Positions 1 to 10,744 of a stretch of DNA of 64,000 nucleotides are shown in pieces. Source of the stretch: Cryptomeria japonica (taxonomy: Eukaryota; Streptophyta; Pinopsida; Cupressales; Cupressaceae). The stretch covers positions 20,067,932 through 20,131,931 of the forward strand of contig NC_081412.1 of the NCBI RefSeq assembly GCF_030272615.1, given 5' to 3'. The notes under the pieces were generated by a model. It had not been told where the DNA came from and searched no databases. It saw only the letters and a list, made by a program, of their open reading frames with translations. A program made the translations under genes and the position numbers. Numbering within the stretch: position 1 is the stretch's first letter; the number at the start of each line of letters is the position of its first letter.

Positions 1-265
1 AAATTTAAAAATATCAATTGATATATTTTCTCAATTGAAAGCTACATTCAAAGTAAATAGTTATAGAATGTAAATTAAATAGTTATTAGGCAATAAATTG
101 GTCAAAATAACATGGTGAATAAAACAATATTTAGTAATAGCATGTAAATAGTAAATAAAAATGTTATTAGTGAAAATTAATTTTTTATTTGTAAATAGTA
201 AATAATTTCATTTGATAGAAGATGAAAATTAGGATAAATTAAATAGCTTGAATACTTGTATGTAA
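1..265. repeat. Left end of composite unit A
   Basis: AT-rich sequence that matches 57590-57865 closely, including a CAATTGA...TCAATTG inverted motif near 16-40 and the string CTTGAATACTTGTATGTAAC at 248-267. After this string the two copies part: unit C continues directly into its AT-rich body, while here a LINE begins. No coding potential seen. Confidence 0.75.
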
Positions 266-297
266 CTATTAAATAATAAACCCATATCTCTTGTATA

Positions 298-2830
298 GTG
301 GCTCGTGAGATAGTTCACTCCAGGGATAGCAACAAGAAACTTTCGATGGCTTTAAAACTGGATATTTCTAAAGCCTGTGATAGAGTCTCTTGGGAATTTC
401 TCCTTGAAGTCCTTAAGAGATATGGGTTTAAGGGTGGATTCTTAGATTTGATTGAGCAATGTGTTTGCACCCCTAAGTTCTCAATCCTCCTTAATAGCTG
501 CCCCAAGGGCTACTTTTCCTATGGAAAAGGGCTAAGACAGAGTGACCCCCTCTCCCCCTATCTTTTCATCATTGTTGCTGAAGTGCTAGGGAGAAATATT
601 GAAAATCTTAGATGTGAGGGTGCTCTAAAAGGTTTTAAAGATGCCTACTCTCTAAACCCTACCACCCATCAATAATTTGTTGATGCTACCATCATCTTTG
701 GTGAAGATTTTTTTTTTCTAAGGCAAAGCAATTGAAAAGGACCTTGGATAGATATGCTATCATCTCAGGTGAACACATAAAATTTGTTAAGAGAAAACTA
801 TTTTTTTAAAATGTCAAACCCACCCTTCAAGCCAAAATATCCTCCATTCTTGGTTGTCAAATTTTCACCCTCCCAAAATCTTATCTTGGGTTTCCCCTTG
901 TCTCCAAATGTCCTATTTTGAATTTCTGGAATGGCTTGCTTGAGAGATTTCAAAAGAAGTTAGCTGGTTGGAAAGGGAAACTTTTCATCTTTGTAGGCAA
1001 GATACAACTTGTTAAATATTGCCTTCAAAATATGCCCATTTATTATCTCTCTCTGTTTAAGATACTTGGGGTGGTTGCTGAAAAAATTGAAAGGATCCAA
1101 AGGAGGTTCCTATGGTTAGGTATGGAAGAAAAAAGCAAAATTTGCTTGGTATCCTAGGATAAAGTGTGCAGACCCTGGAATTGTGGCAGATTGGGCATAA
1201 GAAAGATTAAAAATTTTAATAAAGCTCTTATTTATAAAAAAGGTTGGCAATTAATTGAAGAACAAAAAGACTGGACTGAAATTTTGAAAGCCAAATACTT
1301 TCCGAGTAACAATAAAGAAAAAATCATCAATCAAGAGGAGCTACCCATGGGTTCCACCATTTGGAACAGTGTGGCTAAAACCAAATACAACATTAAAAGA
1401 AATGGCGAGATGATTATACGAAATTGAAGAAAGATTGAGTTTTGGAAGACACTTGGATGCTTGGACAATCTCTAGATTCCCTCCAAAATATCAAGAAGTT
1501 CCTAACCTATCATTCGATGGGAAAGGTACATGATTTCATCTTGGAATAGGGGTATATGCTTCCTAGATCGATTTGAGCAGAATTGTTTCCTCTAGACTGG
1601 AAGTTCAACCCATCACTAGAAGGCTAATCTTGAAGGAAGCAACCAATCTCACTACCATCCTTCCTAAATATTCTCTTTACACTCCTAGTGGGGAGGATGA
1701 ATAGATATGGAAAAGGAGTGTGTCAGAAAATTTCATTGTTAAGTCTACCTACCATATTTTGGAGGAAAATAATGACAGAGATTTAATATGGAAGGCAATC
1801 TAGATCAAGGGGCTAATTCCCAAAATTAACTGTTTTTGGTGGGCTACTGCTCATGGTTGAATTCTTAATATTGACAACCTAAATAAAAGGGGCTTTTCTT
1901 TGGTCAATAGGTGTGAACTCTATTATATGGACTCAGAAAGCATTGAACAAATTTTTTACATTGCAGCTTTGCTTGGAACATATGGGAAGAAATGCGGAAG
2001 AAGTTTAACATTAATTGGGTGCAACTTAATTATTTCAAATATTTCCTTGAGGTGTGGAAATTATCCCCTTACTCTCACCCGATTTCCAAGAGTATCTGGC
2101 ATAAAACTTCCCCCTTTCTTGCTTGGAACATCTAGAAAGAATGAAACAATAGGATATTCAAAGAAGAGAAGAGAAGTAGCAAAATCCTAGTCACCATCAT
2201 TATATAGAAGGTTAAGGAAAATATTAAAGCAGAATCTACTGGTTTCTCCAAAACCCCACCCTCTCTTCTGGATCTCTGACAAAAATAGGTTTGGGGAATT
2301 CAACACAACTTTTTGAATGTTAATTGACAAAGAATGATCCTGAAAATTTCCTATTTATGGCAATCTCCTGAAATGGGATGGATTAAGTATAACTTTGATG
2401 GTTATTCTAAAGGCAATCTTTTTCGATCTTGGGGGCAGGAGGCTTAATTCATGATCATAAAGGATTCTTGTTAGTTGGGGTTAGCTCAGGTCTAGGGACA
2501 ACTACTAACAGTAAGGTGGAATCTTGGGTAGCCTGGATGGGTGTTCAGAGGCTATATGATTTCACTATAAGGAATGTAATTTAGGAAGGAGATTCCAAAC
2601 TTATTATTGGCTACCTCAATAATGCCATCTCCTCTCCGTGGGAGATCATAGAGATAGTTGGTAAATATAAATGGTTGGTGGAATTGTTTAAAGACATCAA
2701 AATACAACATGTCTACAAAGAAGGCAATATATTTACTGACCTCATTGCCAATCAAAGTCTTCATATGCCGAACCTACAGATCTACAAGTTTGAGAATAGC
2801 TCTATAGAGATGAAGGAAATCATCACATAG
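298..2830 (+). pseudogene. LINE ORF2 remnant: RT, zf-RVT and RNase H
   Basis: A degenerate plant LINE polyprotein with stops and frameshifts. RT core: KLDISKACDRVSW (about 355-395) and GLRQSDPLSPYLF (about 529-568). After a TAA at 673-675 comes FVDATIIFG, where the catalytic FxDD pair has become DA. Thumb/connection: KLAGWKGKLF and IQRRFLWLG (918-1157), then WNCGRLGIRKIKNFNKAL (1164-1427). Zinc-binding-like region about 1670-2000 (KSTYHILEEN, PKINCFWWATAHG). RNase H about 2360-2770, recognisable from GWIKYNFDGYSKGN and, near its end, HVYKEGNIFTDLIAN. The family protein copies the element RNA at the target site; this copy cannot. Everything upstream of the RT palm is absent. Confidence 0.85.
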
Positions 2831-2883
2831 GAAAGATGAATCATAAAAAAGAAGGAAAGAAGTGGGACTATTGAGCAGTTGGA

Positions 2884-3210
2884 ATGAGATCTTTAATTTA
2901 TTTTATGCCCGTGCTCTCAAAGATTTTGAATTATTCATTGGGCCCACATAGGTGGAGGGTTTACAAGGTGATGACTCAATGCCTAGACACCTGGGGTCTA
3001 TTCTATAGTTGGATGGCCTACGTGGCTAATGACTTGGGTAGGAACATTATTGGTAAAAGCATGATGGTGACAGATGATGGCTATGCTTGGATTTGGGAAG
3101 ATAAAGTATTAAATAGAAGGGCTACAAAAAGGATTGATTTCTCCTTTTCTAGAAACACAAAAAGGAGTGATTTTTACATTTCCTTTATGGGAAATGATTA
3201 CCTTAGGTGA
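2884..3210 (+). other. Unrecognised open frame between RNase H and PMD-like ORF
   Basis: A 108-codon open frame in the spacer between the RNase H remnant and the PMD-like ORF of the same LINE insertion. I recognise no domain. It has no clear counterpart in the minus-strand LINE that carries the same downstream ORFs. It could be an eroded N-terminal part of the downstream ORF, or chance. Kept only because the spacer is otherwise empty. Confidence 0.25.
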
Positions 3211-3360
3211 TGCACATGCAAGAAATATCATTTGAGTGATATTAGGAAAGGCATTTTCAAATTCTTCCCTTCCAAAAGAAGTTAGACTTCTCAATTTTGC
3301 TGCCTTTTGCTTGGTCGCTTTCATAGAGTCTAGTATAATTTCTCTTTCCTATGTCAAGAT

Positions 3361-3876
3361 GGGGGGCCTCTAAAATGTACTGAATTGAGTAACTGTGTGG
3401 AATTGAGAGATAACAAAGATGTATGGGAGCTCTTTCAAATGGTGGGTTTCACTCCTTTTTTTCTGGCCATGAAAGGCTACAATAAGGAGCTCTCAGTCAG
3501 GGTTTTCAATTCTTGGCAGACTGGTGTGGTTACATTTGGAAGAATCACCTTTATTGTATTTCCGAAGTATATTTCAGAGGTGATGGGCTTACAGAATGAA
3601 GGAGAGAAAGTTGAGAAGAAGAGGATGGGAGATTACAAAGGTTACATGAAGAAATTCTTCAGGAAAGGTGGAAAAATGATTCCATTTCAAAATAGGTATG
3701 ATTGTTTGGCCCTTCCGAATCCTTTCCCTTTGATCAGTCACCATTTCCCCATTCTTAACCACATAAGACACCATGTTAAAATTAATATGTCATTCTTTAT
3801 ATTTTTGTCTCTCAGTGCCTATATTCAAAATGGGGCAAACTCGCCTTTACACTGGGGTTTAATTTACATAATGTAA
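3361..3876 (+). pseudogene. PMD-like extra ORF of a LINE
   Basis: The open frame begins upstream of the first possible start; no ATG is evident, so the N-terminus is unresolved. Numbering from 3385: F25, G31-Y-N, W44, G47, a beta-like VVTFGRITFIV stretch, then ISEVMGLQNEGE at 63-74. A second block (ILNHIRHHVKINMSFF and, near the end, PLHWGLI) follows at about 122-160. Both blocks recur in the minus-strand LINE at 28283-27780 and in the ORF after pol of the gypsy element (39676-40290), with identical spacing between the key glycines. The GLxxxGE ending resembles the plant mobile domain known from plant transposons and some host proteins; that family link is inference. Function unknown. It lies 3' of RNase H and 5' of a coiled-coil ORF. 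Confidence 0.6.
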
Positions 3877-4076
3877 AAATATGTAGTGGACCATACCCCC
3901 ATCATGAGTTGTATTTCTTCAGCCTCTGGTAGTGAGGGTAGCTACAAGAAAACCCCTAAAAAACCCCTAGTTTAACTCCTGAGAAACCTAAGAATGCGCT
4001 TAACCCCTCTTGTCTAGTTAAAATCATGGGTAAAATCCCTATAGTGACCCTAGAAAAGAATTAACTTGATCTTGCC

Positions 4077-4882
4077 TTGTTGGACTTAACCGTTAACAAG
4101 AGGAAAATTGAAATGACAAGAAACACCTCGAGAAAAGTGAAAAGGTCTGGTAGTGAGTCAGCAGGAAAGAGCTTTACCATTGACCTAGAGATACAAAATT
4201 CCAAAGATGAAGACAAGAAGGGAATGGAGAAGGAAAAAATTGAGAGAAGCTCAGGGGAAAGAAGATCTACTAGGCTCTGAGCTAAAGAGAGGAAAAAGCC
4301 CATCAAGAGTGAAGCAACCAAGACTAACAGTAGCCTTGATGAAATTTATGATTTGGAAGATGAGAAAGACTCAAAGGAAAATTTGAGGATGAAGATGTCC
4401 AGGTGGAAGAAGAGGAAATGATTGAAAGCATCAATGAGGACCTAGAAGAAGTAGAGGAAGGAGAAGAAGAGAAGAACAAGTCAGAAAGCAAGCATGAGTC
4501 TCCTTTCAAAAACCCAAATAGCCCTAAAACCTCCGAGGATGAGGAAATGGTGTCCTGTTCACCTATGGGGCTGGTCCAGGAGGCTAACAACAAACAAGAC
4601 GAGAAATTGAATGAAATGAAGGAAAGAGTGGCCATGCTGGAGAAGAAATATGAGGAACAAGAAATGAAAGTGAGAAATATATGCGATCCTTTCAATGCCC
4701 TTTACATTATCGCAAATGGGGCAATGAAGAATGCAGTCCTCGGCAGGGTATCTGGTCAAGCTGGATTGAAGAAAATCAGGAAGAAGAAGGTCAAGAAGGG
4801 TGCAAGGGAGATGACCAATGAGGAGGAAGATGATCAGCAGGAGACTTGGATGCAGAACTTAGGAAAGCTTGAGTGGGACTAG
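4077..4882 (+). pseudogene. Acidic, lysine-rich coiled-coil ORF of the LINE
   Basis: Two open stretches in different frames (4077-4280 and 4403-4882) separated by a stop and a frameshift. The first is Lys/Ser/Glu-rich. The second has a run of acidic residues (EEEEMIESINEDLEEVEEGE), a short Pro/Ser segment, a heptad-like stretch (EKLNEMKERVAMLEKKYEEQ) that should form a coiled coil, and a basic patch (KKIRKKKVKKGAREM). The order PMD-like, acidic linker, coiled coil is the same as in the gypsy ORF at 39676-41637. Probably the C-terminal half of the protein that starts near 3361. Role unknown; oligomerisation is suggested only by the heptads. Confidence 0.5.
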
Positions 4883-5284
4883 AACCTGATCAAGAAGGAG
4901 TAATGGTCATTCTACTTCCTTCGTTTAACCTTTTTTGTTATATTTTGCAACTGGTGGTATTTTGGGGCCTGCATGCCCACTTTGAAAGACTTAAAGTTAA
5001 TTAATTATACTAAGACTAATTCATTAAAGGTTTATAAGGACAAGGATCGTAACAACATTAGTAGTATGGTTTAAGGAAACACCTACTATGATACTTCTAT
5101 AATTAGTAATAGGAATGATACTAGTGTCCATAGAAATAGTTTTAGGGACATGAAATTTTTTGACCATTTTTTATTAGAACCGGTATCCTATTGCTAGCTA
5201 GTTTATAGTTGGTGAATGCTTAATTTTGTAGTTTTGTATCTCTCTTTTCAGTCAAGCTTGTCTCACTACTAATCTAATAAAAAT
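4883..5284 (+). other. Presumed 3' untranslated end of the LINE
   Basis: AT-rich, no convincing reading frame. It lies between the coiled-coil ORF and the point where unit A sequence resumes. No RNA gene or terminator recognised. Confidence 0.4.
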
Positions 5285-5566
5285 AATTGGTAATAGTTTT
5301 TCATCTTTCATTATTTACTTTGAATAACTAAAACAAATATATAGCATCACTATTTACTTTCAATAACTAAAATAAATATATAGTATATTGGATTAGTAGG
5401 TTTAACTTCTAGTTGAAAGTTTTTGGTTAAAGATTTAAAAATACTGATTGATATACTTTCTTATTTGAAAATTAAACTCAAATAAATAGTTATAAAATGT
5501 AATTTAAATAGTTATTAGGCAATAAATTGATTAAAATAAAATAGTGAACAATAATAATTAGTAAAT

Positions 5567-6895
5567 ATTAGAGGAAGAGGAAGAGGGAGAGATGGGTATA
5601 GATATAGATGGTGGGATATAATGATAGAGATATAGGAGATATGAAGAGGGGGAGAAGGAGAGCGAGATACATAAGGAGATTAAAAATAGGGAGAAGTAGA
5701 TATGGAAAAAGGGAGATTGACAAAGGGAGAGAGAAATAGGGGAAGATAAAGATGGAGAGAGAAAGATGTATATGTATATGAAAAAGTAAATAGAGAGAGA
5801 TATAAATATATGTAAGATAAATGGAGTTAGAGGTAGAGATAGAGAGGTTGATGGGGGAATAAATTGGAGAAAGAGATGAAGAGATGGAGAGAGATAGAGG
5901 GGATAGGTAGAGGTGGAAGGCTAACCATGGGGAAGAAAGAGAGTGGGGAGAGATAACTCAATATTAGAGAGGGATAGACATAAATAGATGAAATTATAGA
6001 CAGAAAAAAAAAAAAATATGAAGAGAGGGAGAGATCGGGGGATAATGATAGGAAGATAGAGAGATAGAGGGGTGTAAACAAATAAGGATAGAGAGGTAGA
6101 GATATAGGTGGTTATGGAGATGGATAATGAAAATGATATATATAGAAGATAGAGAGATAAAGAGAGAAAGTAGAGAGGGATGGGTAGAGAAGGGGAGAGA
6201 TGGAGTGAATGAGTGAGGAGGAGATAGAAAGATAAAAATAGAGATGGAGAGAGGGAGAGAAATAACTAAAATGAAAGAGAGCAAGAGATGGATACATAGA
6301 AAGAAAAATAGGAACATATAAATATATATGGGAATAGAAAGGAATAGAGATTTATAGATAGAGAGATATAGATAAGGGGGTAGAGAGGAAGCAAGGGAGG
6401 GATGTATGGGGAAAGATAGAGAGTGGGGGGGATGAAGGACTCAAAATAATTAGAGGCAGAAACAAAAGAGGGGGAGAGAGTGAGAGATATATGTATAGGG
6501 ATAAATGAAGATAGGGAGAGAAAGTTCAATATATATAGATAGGAAGGATGAGAGGGAAGTGGAGAGAGATTGAGATAGAGGGTGATATAGAGAAATAGAA
6601 AGGGATAGGGAATGGGATAAAGACATAAGGATAGAGAGAAAGAAAGATATAGAGATATAGGTGAAGAAAAATATGGATAGAAAGAGATAGAGTGAGAGAG
6701 AGAGTAACAAAGGGAAATATAAGAATTCAGAGAGGAATAAGGAGTAAATAGGGAGATAGTAAGGGAGATCGAAAGGTAGAGAAATAGCAGTAGAGAAAGA
6801 TAAGGATAGAAAGAGATAGCGGAAAGTGGGGGAGTTAGAGTAAGAGAAGTAAAGTGAATAAGAGGGAGGGAAGAGAGGGAGAGATTGTACAATAG
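5567..6895 (+). repeat. Purine-rich (GA/GGGAGA) tract, copy A
   Basis: About 1.3 kb in which the + strand is almost entirely A and G, built from degenerate GAGAGATAGAGA and GGGAGAGAG motifs. The only longer non-purine island is near 6441-6455. Long Ser/Leu/Tyr/Pro-rich minus-strand open frames here are by-products of the strand bias. Such polypurine/polypyrimidine DNA can adopt triplex or slipped structures (general knowledge). Confidence 0.9.
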
Positions 6896-8400
6896 GTAAA
6901 AAAAAGTAGATAATTCTTCAATTAATATTTTGGTTTAAGATGAATGTTCTAAATTATTTTAAAATATTTTGATTGTGCATTTGAAAAACATAAATGGATA
7001 TCTACATAGATATATACATGTGAGCTAGGTATTTGGTTCACATGTATTAAATACATGTCATGCTGTAGATGCTACTAGCTTAGATATCCTTAGTAAATCT
7101 ATCTAAAAGACATTGAGAGATATCAGTCTTGAGATGCCTATCTATTCTCAATAACTATTTAAAAATAAGTGTCTCGAGAATATTATCTCTCAATGTCTTT
7201 TAGATAGATGTATTAAAGATATATAATCTAGTATTAATATGTTTTATATAGAAAAATTATTTAAAATTTTTGTGTATAATAATTAAGTAAAATTTTACTT
7301 GAAGTAATCTAAATTTAATAATAAAGTAAATTTATTAATTATGCTAAGAGGCCTACTATAGTTAATAAAATTTATTTAAGAGCCGACATACAAAATAATA
7401 CAAACTAACTACTTTCATCTACATATGCTAAAATAACTCTTTTTTAATATAAATAATCTGTAAAATAAAAAAAAATAAAAAAATGTCAACTCAATGTCAA
7501 AACTTGTGATTTAAGTTTTCTAAGATAAATATTATAAATGATGGAAAAATTAAATAAATAAGTATTTTTTTTTGTACTTATCAAGTTACATAATAATAAT
7601 TTCTATGTATTTTTATTATAACAATACATAAATATAATTTTTTGCATTTATCAATTACACAATAATAATTTCTAAGGGTTTGGGTTTGTCCCATGTAGCT
7701 CCCAAGGTTGTTTCTCTTTGACCCAATTTACCTAGCTGTTAGACTTCTTTGGGTCTCAGACTAGTATCACGTCAACTTGATATAAAAATAAGACATTACT
7801 CTTGGACAAAAAAAAAGTCTATAAAAAATAAATAAAGAAAGAATAACCTAAATAAATAAAAATAGAAAGAAAAAAACATCTCTACAATGATATGTCTTTG
7901 CATGTTTTACATAGGCTTTTGTAAAGATAGGTATGTTAGTTTTATTTCTTAGTTAATTTAACTTGTCAATTAATTTAATAATAATTTTTTATTTTTCTAT
8001 TATTTTTAGTGTGATAAATTTTCCAAAAAAAAAAAATTGTAAAATATATTTATGTGTTATTCTTAATATTACATAATTTCATTGAAATGAATATTTTAAA
8101 ATTTGTTAAAAATTCAAGTATTGAACACAAGTGACAAACATCATATAATTGAATTAAAAATTAATTATTTGTAATTCATAACCATATCCACAAATTCTTA
8201 TCAAGTATTTACAACTTCACATTTTTAACTTAATAAAATGAATATGCACTTAGGTAGAAATAATGAGTCTTATAATAAAATCTACACTAATTATTGTTAA
8301 TAAGCTCTTCATGTTTAGACTGGTCATCATTTGTTAATTGGCATATCTCTATTTGTCAATTGTTCTTTTGCATGATGATCATTTGCTAATGTTTTTTTTA
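6896..8400. other. AT-rich spacer of unit A
   Basis: About 1.5 kb without a plausible reading frame. Contains the foldback at 7073-7233 and several A runs. The same sequence, with few indels, lies at 11640-13100 and 59480-61040. On the minus strand it is downstream of the LINE, so it may be that element's 3' tail. Confidence 0.6.
7073..7233. repeat. 161-bp imperfect foldback, copy A
   Basis: Inverted repeat with arms of about 65 bases around a centre near 7153. The left arm begins TACTAGCTTAGATATC and includes ATCTATCTAAAAGACATTG. The right arm holds the complement (CAATGTCTTTTAGATAGAT) and ends ATAATCTAGTA. Equivalent 161-bp foldbacks sit at 11815-11975 and 59664-59824. MITE-like in form, but no target duplication was resolved. 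Confidence 0.7.
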
Positions 8401-10735
8401 TTTTTTTTAAAGATAAGTGCTAACAAAAGGGGATAGCTCCCATTACAATCCAACAGTAATAGCCATGTTATGAATCATCTGAAAAATAAACATAAAAAAC
8501 CCATCAAAATACCTATCTCTCCACTAAGTTACAGAGAAATATAGTTGTAGATCACTGCTAAACTCCTACCCATGTTTACCATTTTAGTTGCACTTGTGGT
8601 CGCAAGCCAGTTATCCTTTGCCTCCAAAAGCTTACAAAAGGGTCTGAAATTGTTATTGAAGACTCCCACTCAAAATACTTCCTTTCAGCATTGTCAATAT
8701 AGTTCTTCAGTTTTTCCTTTTTTTCTTTCTCATCAGAGGGTTCAGCCTTATCGGTTGCGGCAGGGAAATAGTTGTCACTATTGAAATATATTCCTAGCAC
8801 ACTAACAAAGTTCTTAGTGGCCAAATCAAGGATGACATTGGCCACCACATCACTATCCACCTCTCTGATGAAGTCATTGATCCTTTCAATGCAAACCTCC
8901 TTAGAGTCCATGACATCAATTAGCAGACAACTGACAACCCCATATATCGAGCCATTACACCAATGACGCCTAGAAGACAAACTGCCCTCCACCACTTCAA
9001 TAATTATTGCATCATAGACCCGATCTTTTTGGCAGTGAAATAGTCAATGACATTGACTTTGTAATGATTAATCCCTGAACAAACACCCTAGCCTGAACAT
9101 AGTCTCCATCTTTGAAAGAACCACCACCTTCAATCTGATGTGCAACCCTTTGGGAAGCTATAATAGATTTATAGGCATTCCAACCCTTGTGGATGATTCT
9201 TGAGTTATCCAACCTTCCAGTTTTCTAAAAGGATATTCAAATATCTACCCAAATCTTGCCCACCTACAAGGATAATACAACAAAGACATAAGATCATCAT
9301 AGAGTGTCTCATCCAATCCAACTTGAGATGTGCTTTTGTGGCTTATGACAAATAGATGCACTATGGTTAGCTGTAGATACTGCCAATTGTGAAGCCTTCC
9401 AAGCTAGGACTGTACCTCCTATAAAGTTGGCATGCAGGCCACTGATGCCTCACCATCCCATCCTCTGCCAACGTGATTACCAGTACCATTTCTATCTTAT
9501 TAGTTCTTCCAACAAATTAAGTCTAACCAACAGTCTAGGGCTTAGGCCAAATTGGACTTTGTGAGAACTTATTAAGCATGCAACATTCAACCAATATCGT
9601 CCCAAGGTATGTTGTTGTAGGCTCTCATATTTCTCCTGAGGATCTTGTCTAGATCATACGGTATCTGAGCTTCAACTATAATTCTCTCCTCTTCTTTTGT
9701 TTTGATACCTTCATTAACTAGCCAATTTGTGGCCAAGTTTCCTTTCCTATAAATATGTGTTAAGGAGAATCCTGAAAAGTGTTGTAGTTCATTTAGTTTA
9801 ATTTAGTTTACCACATGTCCTTTAGAAATTGCTTCAATCACTAATTGAGAGTCTCCTTTGATCTGGACTTTCTTTATGTTATTAATTCTATAGAGGTTAA
9901 TCCCTCTGGATAATGCCACTAGTTTTGCTTCATTATTTGTGGTCATTCTAAATATCCTTTGACTGTAGGTACAATCTTCCCATCAAGGTTCCCATAGCCA
10001 ACCTCCCCAGGGTTTCCTTTAGCAGCTTCATTGAAATTCATTTTGCGCCACCCTTGATTTGATTTTGTGTAGGTAACCTTCATTCTTTCCACCTTTTTAC
10101 ATTTTAAGGAAGCTAGATTCAATTTTAGGCGTTTCCATTTTTCTTCCATACTCTTATCCCAGCTAGTGAAAAAATTATTTCTTTTGAGGATCCTTGCATT
10201 AACCACTTCCACAATGGATTCTTTTAGTTTTCCAACAACCTCTTCAATGGATCATGATTCTTTGTTAACCACTCTTCTATTACTTTCCTTCTAAATGTGC
10301 TATATATGTAACCATTGATGACCCAATGACTCATAAATCTACCTATTTAGATTTGCACCTATTCATCGGTCATGAGAAAATGAAGTTGTACAATACAGTA
10401 TACCTAGCCATAGGCTAATGCATCATGTCTATAAACCAGTATCAACAAGTATTTGCAATTGGATAGTTTAAAAGAAGGTGGTTTACTAATTCCTCATTTT
10501 GTTTGCATATAATGAAAATGTTGGGCCCTTAAAAATTCTTATGGACTTCAACCTATCCCCAGTGATGATGCACCCATGCAACACAATCCATAGGAATGCA
10601 CCTGCCTTTGGAAAGCTTGCCTTATCCTAACACAATTTAGTAGGCCAGTTTGAGTTTGGGATTCTCTTCCTTTGAGCAACATAACCAAGATTGACCTTTT
10701 ATTCACCACTTTTATACATGCACCCAATTACCTCA
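8400..10735 (-). pseudogene. Minus-strand LINE 3' part, copy A
   Basis: Reading leftward from 10735: zinc-binding domain of the RT (about 10735-10440, with CxxC and HxxxxC spacing still visible), then RNase H (about 10060-9690). RNase H keeps the SKGNPG-like motif as AAKGNPGEVGYG, but its first catalytic Asp position reads Asn (MNFNEAAKGN). Further along are INNIKKVQIKGDSQLVIEAI and, near the end, HIYRKGNLATNWLVNEG. A further conserved ORF follows (separate entry). Several stops and shifts make it non-functional. The right end at 10735 stops abruptly inside the zinc-binding domain, at the junction with unit B. Confidence 0.75.
8576..8995 (-). CDS. Conserved tail ORF downstream of LINE RNase H
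   Basis: A 139-codon open frame on the minus strand, about 700 bases after the RNase H remnant. It contains INDFIREVDSDVVANVILDL, ATKNFVSVLGIYFNSDNYF, then a Lys/Glu-rich segment (EPSDEKEKKEKLKNYIDNA). The same peptide signature is present at about 13650-13250 (unit B, broken) and 61531-61298 (unit C, 77 codons). I recognise no domain. The upstream part, from about 9230, is open in another frame (9212-9012), so the original ORF probably began earlier and has shifted. It may be a C-terminal or third ORF of this LINE family. Unlikely to be functional. Confidence 0.4.
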   Translation of the reverse strand: MVEGSLSSRRHWCNGSIYGVVSCLLIDVMDSKEVCIERINDFIREVDSDVVANVILDLATKNFVSVLGIYFNSDNYFPAATDKAEPSDEKEKKEKLKNYIDNAERKYFEWESSITISDPFVSFWRQRITGLRPQVQLKW

Positions 10736-10744
10736 CCCTCTATC

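Larger units (their letters stand above)
266..5284 (+). mobile_element. 5'-truncated LINE insertion inside unit A
   Basis: Unit C carries an uninterrupted version of this locus (around 57865). Here about 5.0 kb separates the two matching flanks, so the block reads as an insertion. It holds LINE reverse transcriptase, connection, zinc-binding and RNase H sequence (298-2830), then an ORF with a PMD-like domain (3385-3876) and an acidic coiled-coil ORF (4077-4882). The endonuclease and DUF4283 parts are missing at the left, as in 5'-truncated LINEs. The right edge has only a short A-rich stretch (5278-5286), not a clear poly(A) tail. AATAAT occurs at both edges and might be a target duplication, but I cannot settle it. 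Edges are accurate to about 15 bases. Confidence 0.7.
5285..10735. repeat. Composite unit A, main body
   Basis: Contains, left to right: an AT-rich lead-in (5285-5566), a GA-rich tract (5567-6895), a 161-bp foldback (7073-7233), an AT-rich spacer (to about 8400) and a minus-strand LINE 3' part (about 8400-10735). The same order recurs in unit C. Unit B repeats everything from mid GA tract rightward. The offset between A and B is about 4.7 kb, so B looks like a tandem duplicate of A. Confidence 0.8.

Noticed and set aside
5827-6892. Minus-strand frames up to 208 codons rich in Ser, Leu, Tyr, Pro and Phe
   Set aside because: Direct result of the C/T-only strand; the same frames appear in copies B (10699-11663) and C (58135-59264) with no conserved protein features.
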